A program made the translations under genes and the position numbers. From NCBI RefSeq assembly GCF_008831285.2, contig NC_045148.1:22253002-22317001 (forward strand): 64,000 bases of DNA. Reading direction: 5' to 3'. The notes under the pieces were generated by a model that searched no databases, was not told the origin of the DNA, and was given only the letters and a program-made list of their open reading frames with translations. Positions 37,590-46,608 of this stretch are shown here, in pieces. Each line of letters opens with the position of its first letter. Within the stretch, counting starts at the first letter, position 1. The DNA comes from Nymphaea colorata (lineage: Eukaryota; Streptophyta; Magnoliopsida; Nymphaeales; Nymphaeaceae).

Positions 37590-38612
37590 AAGCTTGGCCA
37601 CTTTATCTCCGGAACAAAACAGTAAAAGAAGAGGTCCACAAGAATGTTTGCAACAGCCCGGCCGTTGTGGGTTTCATTTAACATGTCGATGAATGGAGAC
37701 ATCGTTAAATTTGAACCACCAAAGCATGTGGAGTCGTGGAGGCGGTAAGTTCTGCGAGTGGCACGACTATAGAGCTGTTGGAAGCCAAATGGAGCGATTC
37801 ACCAATTTGATCAAATGTGCGCCCGGTCTCTCTCCCTTGGAGATACCAGCAGGGCTTCAACGCCATGCTTGCTTCTTTTACTTTGTTCACCATTTTGGTG
37901 GGCTTCAATCTTAGCTATTTGCAGGAGACAAGGTCGGTCATCTCTTGCTCTCTTATCCATGTGGCAATGTTGCGCTATTTGTAGATATTTTGTTATACTA
38001 TTCATAATCTTGTGGGAGAATTGAGGGATCCTGAGTTAGATTCCTTTCTTGGTGTTTTTGGATGTATTTCATGGGAGATATACCAGCAGAGCGTAATGCA
38101 CATCCTTGGTTCTCTTTTACTTTGTTCATCTTGCTCATTGGTTGACTACAATAAAAGATAGCTTCTGCCATGATCATTCCCATGGAAAGGTCTGTGGTGG
38201 ACAAAATGGTAAAAGTTTTTCCTCTTTTAGCAGAATACTTTTACAATATAATAAGAGGAGGCAAACATTTTCAAGGGAGAGAGAGAGGGACCGGCAATCT
38301 GTGATCGTCTTTCCATGCTTCTCTCATTCTGCAGCCTTCCAACATGACCAGGTTCTTGCCGATGAGAAGGAGTACAAGAGAGCCAGGACTCTTTTCCTCC
38401 ACTTGATTCCCTCATCTATCGATGAAGCAGAGAGCAAACAGAGGCGCCTCCCCTGCCCACTCGAACGTGATCTTATCCTAGACCATGAGATCGGAAGCAA
38501 TGTCATTTTCTCACTTGTAGAGTTCTTCTCATCCAGCCTGAAGAATGCCGGTAGATTTATCCATGGGGCAAACATTAAGGAATGGTTAAACAGAGACAGT
38601 TCCTCCACTTGA
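37590..38612 (+). pseudogene. unrecognised gene remnant in A2
   Basis: Counterpart of 23160-24183. The frame 38106-38612 is open for 168 codons but begins without an ATG (the first codon of the open stretch is TTG). If coding, it would have to be an internal-to-terminal exon; a tctgcag acceptor-like string precedes CCTTCC near 38336. The C-terminal part reads ADEKEYKRARTLF, then IDEAESKQRR, ERDLILDHEIGSN, FIHGANIKEWLNRDSSST and stop. No domain is recognised. Upstream pieces (about 37830-37980) look like a related, partly repeated segment, but frames are broken. Confidence 0.35.
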
Positions 38613-38840
38613 CGATTTATGTTGGATAGCAACAGATCTCTTTTGTGTTTTGTGCATTTTTTCCCCATTGCGTCGCTTAAGCCTTGTTGTCTGTTGCTTC
38701 ATGAGGTTATTCATACCTACTGAATTTGTTAGATATTTCGTGCATGAATATGAAGTATGTGGCTGTCTTGGTGCAATTTTTAACTCACCAAAGCAAGAAG
38801 CTTCCTACTGAAATAATGGACTTATGATTAAGCACGTGGA

Positions 38841-38936
38841 GTGGAGCCTGAAGTAACTTGGGAAGATCAACAGAACATCAATATATTCAATGGGCTCAAT
38901 AATCGGTTTCATGAGCTTGAGCATGAGATGAAAGCC
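38841..38936 (+). pseudogene. prefoldin subunit 4 fragment (A2)
   Basis: Duplicate of 24413-24508 with [14 protein letters not shown] and [12 protein letters not shown], closer to the family pattern than the A1 version (QQ instead of HQ, NN instead of SN, HELE instead of HEFE). It ends at the same point before a T-rich run. No in-frame ATG and no later exons, so it is a fragment, not a gene. Confidence 0.75.
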
Positions 38937-39019
38937 ACCACGGTGTCACTTTTTTTTTTCTTTTCCTTTTCGACTTTGTACTTTCTGTTTACTGTTCGAT
39001 TTTCTTCCTCATGTTTTTT

Positions 39020-40515
39020 TAGAAATTATAGAATATGATAGTTGTCCTTGGTACGTACTTCTGGATTCTGGTTGTTGGCGGGTAAATCAAAGATATCCAT
39101 GTTCTCCTGCATATGTTATTTTCTGAAGGTCTAGATGTTGTTAGTGGTAGTGGACACGAATCATGTTAAGCATGAAAGTGTCTGCTTTTAGGATAAAGAT
39201 CATTGTATTTGAGCTTTTTCAAGAGAAGTTTGCATAGTGATCAGATTGCACATAAAATCTTCTTACCCTGCACATAAAGAACGATAGCCTCAATTATCCA
39301 TTTGTGATTACAAATACGACAGATGTACACAAAGGTCATACAGTCAAGTGTCTACAATTTGGTTTTAACAGCTGAAAGCCCGAGATGCAGTTGCCACATT
39401 TTCATGTCAACCACAAATTCTGTCTATCGAGAAAAGATGAAGAACGGAAAAGTTCAACAACTGAAAAGAAGAATTATTTTCAGTGGAAGGGCAAAAATTG
39501 ATAAACAAAAGTCCACAGGCATATCGTTGTTAGCATTGCCTGTGGCCCATCTGCCTTGGCTGTCAAGGAAGCAGCATGGGGACTTGCTTGTCATGCTGCA
39601 ATATCTCAGGTACCTCCAAGTGTTTGCATTTTAATGCTTTTCAGCTTATTAATTCAGTTTTTCAACATTAGACAAGCTAGAAATGAAGGGATAATTTTTT
39701 CACCAAAAGATGGGTGACCATTTATATCTGCTTGTTATAGGCCATGAAATGAAGTACGGTGGTAGACACATCACTGATCTGTAGAATGGGTAATTAGATC
39801 CATTTGCCTTTTCTGCTGTGGGGAAGTGAGGTGAACTTTTTTTAACCTGTTTACACTTTGCAGTTTCGCACGGTGTTCTGCTCTATGAGTTTCTTCATCT
39901 TTTGTAGAGAGTATGCCGCTAAACATTTGCTAGCGTTAAAAATCATATGATTTTCACAAGTTACATAAACTAAAATATAGATCATATAGTTATTTAAGCA
40001 ATGTTGAGGCTCCACTGTTTTCTTCTTGCTTTATCTGTTATATTTGTGCTGATATGATAATGTTAGAGTGCATTCAGCTCGCAAATGAGGAGCATGGTTG
40101 ATTTTATGCCTTTAGTTGCATCCAAAGGGAACAGATATTAAAGACTATGCTTTGTGCTTCGGTCGACTGCATCTAATTTTTGAAGTCTTGAACATCAAAT
40201 ATGAAATTCCTTCAGATCTATCTGAGTCCTTGAAATAAAGGTCAATCAGAAGATCCATGAGGACCAAGAAACGCTCATCACTGCATTTTTGTGATGCTCA
40301 AGTATCTAGTTTAGGGCCCCATACATGATGACCCAATATACCATTTTTGCCACTAGCCATGGTTGTACATCCCTAAACCTAAACAACAAATATTCCTTGG
40401 AGATTTTTCTGAAATCCAAAAATATTCTGCTATATTAGAAAACAAGCTGTAAGTTAAGCAATTTTTTTTTCCTTTACATGATAAAGGATGTTTTTCTATA
40501 TATCATTGTTGTAGA
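39020..40515. other. A2 non-coding stretch
   Basis: Matches 24600-26075. A 103-codon frame at 39323-39634 depends on small insertions relative to A1 and has no recognised domain; not called. Confidence 0.4.
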
Positions 40516-41070
40516 GTCCACAAAATTTGATCTTACATCACTTTGATTTCAAAATCCAAAGATATGACCCTCCCTCATCTGACCCTGCATCAGCCCATTT
40601 GACAATGGAAAATACTAAATTGAGGATCCAAGTTTTAATTAGTATTATCAATGCATGCAGTCATGTACATAATATCATTGTATGGAGTCATGATGATATA
40701 CATTCATAACTAAACCGAAATTTGAGTGTGTTATCCTACTAGGATGTAATAAAGATCAGGCATTTTTATATATAATGTATGCTAATTGTAACCAAGTCTT
40801 TCTATGACAAATCTTGTTTAGTGGTGTGATCTACACGTCAAATATGTGCTACTCTCTGATGTGTTTTGTTTATGAGCAGACACAGAGGAGTGGTGCTTCA
40901 TACTTTAAAAATATGTGACATTAGAAATTTGCCAAGCATCAAGTATGGTTCACTTTTCAGAAAGCACAGCTATCAAAGAGGTGGCTAATTGTATGTGAAG
41001 GAGAAAAGGACATTAAAGTACATTTTGAATAATGTAATTGTAGTGTTAAGGGGCTATTAGGCACCAGTAA
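40516..41070. other. A2-specific block
   Basis: Replaces the 2.1-kb A1-specific block between gtagagtcca and a ctatctagtaaaaca string that both copies share. AT-rich, no gene or paired ends recognised. Confidence 0.55.
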
Positions 41071-41751
41071 CAAATTGTTACTATCTAGTAAAACAATCTT
41101 AAAAATTGGGGCAGATTCATGGAACCATGTAAAGTAACGATGTATGAATCTACCCTAAATTTTAGGCAGAATTGCTGGATGGTAACAATCTGTTATTGGT
41201 GCCAAGTGGCCCCTAAAGGACTATGATTGAGACATTGGTGGCTTACACCTTTTCAAATATGTAAGACTTTTTGCTCAATGGTTGAACTTCTGTTTGAAGT
41301 CTAAGCCAATGTAAATCCAAAATGAATCTGTCACTAAGGGCCATGGGGCAATCTAGTAACCTTCTTTTTCCTTTCACTTGATAAGAAGTCTTCTGCAAGG
41401 TAGAAGGCTTGCTGATCTAAGTTTGTCTTCCCTTATCACTTGATAATAGTCATCTAGAAGGTCAAATGCTGCTGCTGTAAGTTTGTATCACGAAAACTTT
41501 GACTGTAAAAGAATAAAAAATTTTCATAAAGCAAACTGGAACAAAGAATGTTTGTAATAGATAAGTAGTCACAACACTTGTGCTAAATAAGTAGTTATAG
41601 CACATTAGCTTGTTGAGATTATGTTATATGTTTAATTAGATGTGTATTTTGAATCATAACACTGGTGGCTCTTATAACAATCAAAAATTAAGATTTTCCA
41701 TAAAATCAACCGGCACTGTATATGCATATAGTAAAACCAGTACTGAAATGG

Positions 41752-41828
41752 GAATATATATATGTATATATACATAATAAATGTGTAAAGAGAGAGAGAG
41801 AGAGGGGGGGAGAGAGAGAGAGAGAGAC
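41752..41828. repeat. (TA)n and (GA)n microsatellites
   Basis: TA-rich run followed by two GA runs around a short G tract. It lies inside the A2-only insertion at about 41582-41855. Confidence 0.9.
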
Positions 41829-42691
41829 GTGTGTTTGAATTCTTGTGGTGGGGAGGTGTTGGATTGAGGTTGAAAGGGAAAGAGAAGCCTTCAACTTTTT
41901 CAACTATTTTCTTGAGTTGTAAAAATATGCAGTTGAAAATGACCATGAGAGTGGCCTTTTCATTAAATGTTTTTTATACAAATCTATAGCATTTCTCATC
42001 TGACCATGACAGTTTACGTAAGTTGAGCTTTCCAAGCTTGGACTCAACTCATTTACTTAACTTTAACCCGAACATGGCTCCTTTATTAGATGAGTTGAGC
42101 TTGATCTTAGTTTGACTAAGAAAGGTCAAGAGTGCACCAGAGTTGGCTCGACTCATTGAACATCCATAATTGTGGTTAGGAATTAAAGCTGGTTTTGCCT
42201 CTTCCACCAGCTAAACAAGAACTAAGGGGCAAGACTGAGGCGGTGTCCTGCCTATGGATTTAATTGAACATCCCGGGTGTCACTGCAACCCGATTTCTCT
42301 GAACCAGATACATCATGCCATGGGTTGTCCAAGAAATGCTGCAATACTTCATGCAGTGAACAAATAAGATCATCTAAACTGAATAGGAATGCCTCAAATA
42401 ACAAACCTGACATGAATTTACTGAGCAAGTATGGTTAATGACTAAAATACCCTTAGTTAACAGTGAAATTTTTTTTGGAAAAAGCAAAAATGAAAATGAA
42501 AAAAAGTAAAAAACTATAAATGACATTTCTTTTTAACAAATGACCAAAATGTCCTTCCATCCTTTACTAGGTAACAAGTGCACAATGCACACAACTTTCT
42601 CTATCAAGAAACAGTCACCTGGGCTGCGACTTTGGTATTTTTGTCTAAGAAAGAGGTACCAAACCCTTTGGTGTTGGACCCATATGGATAG

Positions 42692-42820
42692 GAGTGGAGC
42701 TAGGATTTTTTCATCAAGTGGGCCAAATTAAAATTTCTAAATTTTTTTACTAGGGCTGAAGTATCATTTTTCAAAATTTTTATATAGAATAAGTGAAATT
42801 TTTTAAAATTTACATGTAAA

Positions 42821-42854
<34 letters not shown>

Positions 42855-42907
42855 TATATATTAGGTTGGGCCAGGGCCCTTGTGGGCCATACCATGGTCC
42901 CGCCTTG
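42692..42907. mobile_element. MITE-like element next to the copia remnant
   Basis: Begins ggagtggagctaggatttttt and ends gggcccttgtgggcc, then accatggtcccgcc, around an AT-rich core with (TA)n (42822-42862). This matches the general look of plant miniature elements with GGCGGAGCCAGG-type ends, but the terminal repeats are weak. In A1 the left half is missing (29485-29635), so A1 carries a deletion within it. Confidence 0.45.
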
Positions 42908-42940
42908 CATAAGGATGCTCCTATGTTAAGCTTGCTTTGA

Positions 42941-43100
42941 TTAACATGATAGCCATGAGAGCTTAATGGTTTTTGTAAGCCCATCTGCAATCTGCTCTTC
43001 AAATGATGTTCGTCTCGCAACAATAGTGCCTTGAGCAACTTTGTCCCTAACAAAATGAACATCCACTTCAATGCGCTGTCTTCGATTATGAAAAAGTTGG
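42941..43100 (-). pseudogene. Ty1/copia pol C-terminal remnant (A2)
   Basis: Duplicate of the A1 fragment in better condition: one unbroken frame runs from LFHNRRQRIEVDVHF through VRDKVAQGTIVARR and SFEEQIADGLTKTIKL to the stop at 42943. HNR..IEVD.HFVRD and QIADGLTK are the hallmark copia RNase H C-terminal motifs. Only this end of pol is present contiguously. Confidence 0.85.
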
Positions 43101-43559
43101 AGTAGCTGCTGAATATTTTGCCTTCACAATGTCACACCATATGGATGGTGGATTTTTTTTGTTCTTATTACAAGTTCAACTAGAAATATGTCTACCACAT
43201 TTCATATTCTACTATGTGGGCCACTGCATGGCATTCGGCCCCGTCCGCATCGCCATACATATGAACTTCTTTGTTCTTGGTTGGTTTGAAGTTCGAAGAT
43301 TAGACAATGAACGGTAGGTTTTAAGAATCTAAATATTCTCTCGACAGCTCCCCATTGAGATTCTACAAGATCCTAATAAATTGGCTGAACCTTGTACTTA
43401 CCCCTAAATTTTTAAGTTTCATATATATCTAGCATCTTCACAATTATTTTCAACAATTTCGGGTCTCAAATACTTCAATTTATTGCAGTTCTGAATTTAA
43501 ATCTAAACTTCCAACCCAAGCCCTACCTCAGTCTAGGCTTTCTCTCTCTTTAAAATCTT

Positions 43560-43880
43560 TGTATATATCTCTCTCTCTAACTGTTTTGATAAAGGTTTAT
43601 GAAATACTTTCCTTTAAAAAGAATTTCTTTCCTTCGCTTTATAAAGTTTTCACTTCGTTACCAAGTATCATACTACGTATAGGTTGAAGATGATGTTTTG
43701 GTGAATATGAAATGCATTGAGAATGAGCTTAGCCATAGGATTAGTTATCAATGGTAAATGTGCTGGGAATGGCCAAGCCTCGTACCAACAGGCCAGTCCC
43801 TTCTTTGTTCTTTTGAAAATAAAAATCAATTTTTAATACACTCCAGAAACAAAACCTAAACAATTTTAGGATGCAAATAC
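43560..43880 (+). mobile_element. LTR-like family B fragment
   Basis: Matches the right ends at 17340-17530 and 61350-61532 (gctgggaatggccaagcctcg, written here in short: the cctcgtaccaacaggccagt block). It starts about 20 bp from the right breakpoint of A2 and ends where a copia fragment begins. Confidence 0.6.
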
Positions 43881-43884
43881 CCTA

Positions 43885-43975
43885 TTTGCACATAAGGCAA
43901 TATCAGGCTGGGTGAGGGTCACATATTGCAATGCTTCCACAATACTTCAACACAAAGCAGCATCCTTGAATTTTG
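43885..43975 (-). pseudogene. Ty1/copia reverse-transcriptase remnant
   Basis: The minus strand reads SIVEALQYVTLTQPDIALCAN, matching the copia RT motif G(A/S)LxYLTxTRPDIAFAVN. It is truncated by LTR-like family B on its downstream side. It is in the same orientation as the RNase H tail 0.8 kb to the left; both may derive from one copia element broken by the intervening repeat. Confidence 0.75.
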
Positions 43976-43979
43976 AATT

Positions 43980-44830
43980 GTTACTGGCAAATAATTTTAT
44001 GAATGTGGCCGTCGGTGTGTTCATGGGTTCGGCTTCATACTTTTTGCATGCTTGAAAAGATTAAAGATATTACTTTCTTTTAGATAACACCAAGCTTCCT
44101 CTTAACAGTGGCGGAGGATTCACTTCATAGGAAATAGAATGAAAATTTCCCAAGTTTCACTTTTACCTGTAGGGGGGAGGGATCTTTTATTTAACTAATG
44201 GGGTCATTTTGGTCTTTTTGATCATCTTTAGTCCATAACACATGGTCCTTTGTTAGAGGGCGATTACATATAACATGCTCCAATAACACAATGTTGCTCA
44301 CAACATATAAATATCATCCTCCTCATTCAATGGCTTCTCTTTTGATAAAATTGGACTTCAGTACAAAACTAACTACAATTGTTCATTTTCATTCATTCTT
44401 CTTGTTGTTCATTTCTTTTGTAGGTTTGAGAAATTGTGCTAAGGATATAGTACACAAAAATTTTAGAACATTGAAAGGATTTATGTGAACTATGGCTATA
44501 GTGATGTCCTCACTTAGAACAAAGCACAAACTTTAATAATGGACAATGTTCCAAGCCTCTTTCGTGTAACTTGCACTGGAAATGTGAGTTGTTTTACAAG
44601 ATTAGTCACTCAAATTTTTTAGGAAAAGAACACATAAGCATATTAAGCATTTCTTTATTAAATCCTATACACAACTGTAATTGAGCAATGCAAGTGAGAG
44701 CTCTCAATGAAAGCAATCAAACTACATTTCCACCTCCAACTATTTTAGCCATTGGCTGGTCGTGCCTTGGAATTAAATCTCATTGTATTTTTGGATATGT
44801 TTGAATTATCCTTCTATCCTTCTTGTTTTC
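43980..44830. other. intergenic, no supported gene
   Basis: AT-rich DNA downstream (3') of receptor copy 2; no conserved frame or repeat ends recognised. Confidence 0.45.
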
Positions 44831-45377
44831 TGTCATATCCTTCTCAGCCCTACAACCACTTCCTTCATGTCCATTCTCTCATTTGGAGACACGCTTGAAC
44901 ATGACAAGCCTAACTCCATGATCATCACCAGCAGCTCATTCATAGCAGCTGATCTTTCAGTTGGAGTAGTGTTGCTTTCATTCAAAACATGGCTATCAAT
45001 GACATCTGAAATTGCAACAGGAAATGCTTCAGCCACCCATTGTCTCAAACTAAATTCCCCATCAAATTGTTCATCAGTAGGCTTTCTTCCTGTAAACACC
45101 TCAAGGATGAGAATTCCGTAGCTGCAGACATCGGCTTTGGCTGGCACCTTTTCGGCCATCCCAAATTATAATTCAACCACTCAATAATATTAGACATGAT
45201 TAGCAAGCACAATATAATTGGCTAATTCTCATCTATGACACAATTGCACTAATTGGTTTTGGGCAAGAGGCCTGGACATTAATGGACCTAAGATCAATTG
45301 AACCTCCAATCCTGCCTTTCTCTTGTTGTATTCTCATATATACATCTAAAAAAGAATACAAGACTATGATTTAGAAC

Positions 45378-45698
45378 TAGACGCGGTTATCAGGCCAAGT
45401 ACCCGATGGGTAGCCCGCCCAATCAGGCCCGGGTCCCAGCCCGCATGATAATGTGTCGGGTCGGCCCGGGTCAGCCCAACGAGGGCCCAATCCATCCCGA
45501 TAACTTTTAAATACTAATTTTAGTTTATTAATCATACATATATTGTTATTTAAAATACATTTTATATTCAAAAATTTTATTTTATAATTAAAAAATAATT
45601 TTTTATGTTACCAGACTGGGCCTAGGCTCGGAGTTTGGACATTAGGCCAGCCTGGACCCGGTTCTTATCAGGCTGGGCTGGCCCAATGCTCAGGTCTA
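45378..45698. mobile_element. hAT-type miniature element in the copy 2 intron
   Basis: A 321-bp element: left end tagacgcggttatcaggcc, right end ggcccaatgctcaggtcta (partly inverted), GC-rich subterminal regions and an AT-rich core. It is flanked by tttagaac (45370-45377) and ctgagaac (45699-45706), 6 of 8 matching, consistent with an aged hAT target duplication. Confidence 0.65.
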
Positions 45699-46524
45699 CT
45701 GAGAACTCAAGTCTTATATATATGATATTCAAGTGCTCTTAAAAGAATTCAAACATGTATCCAGATTTTTTCTCTGGGCATGTGAAATTTGTTGAGTTTC
45801 ATTAATTGTATGGCGCAGTGACTTCACAACAGAAAGGCCTAATTAAACTCATTTTTCTTCTAATTCTCGTGTGACCTATCTCAAGGCTCTCTTAAATGGC
45901 TCCTAAATCGAGTGAATTATTCAGTCGTCCGGAGTGTTAGCCATTCTTAAGCCATTAGGTGGAAAGGTATTTATGATTAGGATTCTTTTATACAAGAAAG
46001 GAAAAAAAATTATAACTTCTGTTAAAAGAAGAAAATCAATTGAAGATTCTTGTGTGTTGAGGACATGCAAACAACAGACGTGTACATGAGCACAAAACAA
46101 TAAAAAACTAGCATGCAACACCATAACCCACACGAAGAACGAATGCATTGTCCATGTAAAATAGTTTATCAATGACCTTTACATTATTGAGCTAGGAACC
46201 ACTTGTGCATGTATTTCTGTGCGAACTACCAAATCATGATGATTAGATGGATCATGGGTGTTTTCACATCAATTAATATATTTATAGATGTTATATTGCA
46301 AACCACAAAAGAGTGTAATTAGTTAAACCACATAAGTCAAGAATAAATTTTATATATATATATATATATATTCAGTGGGCTACCTATGTTACTGATGACT
46401 CCTTTTCTTATGGTTGCCAAAACATTGGCTATCATCAATGCATTTTTTTTGCAATGTTTTAAACAATACAAAATAAGAAAAAAGCTTAGTCAGCTGATTT
46501 CAATATAAATAAATAAATGAATGA

Positions 46525-46608
46525 ATATATATATATATATATATACATATATACACAGAGAGAGAGAGGGGGAGAGAAAGAGAGGGAGAAAGAAAGAAAG
46601 AGAGAGTC
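46525..46608. repeat. (TA)n(GA)n microsatellite in the copy 2 intron
   Basis: TA run followed by GA-rich repeats. The copy 3 intron has the same structure with longer TA and shorter GA (62566-62624). Confidence 0.9.

Larger units (their letters stand above)
31846..43540 (+). repeat. segmental duplication copy A2 (11.7 kb)
   Basis: Direct copy of 17768-30264. It lacks the secreted-peptide coding region to its left and starts within that gene's 5' region. A2-only insertions lie at about 32500-32960 (contains gggccaagcc-rich sequence), 40515-41070 and 41582-41855 (contains GA runs). Confidence 0.95.

Noticed and set aside
39323-39634. 103-codon plus-strand frame in A2
   Set aside because: It depends on insertions absent from A1 and has no recognised domain; only a short GC-richer piece is shared.
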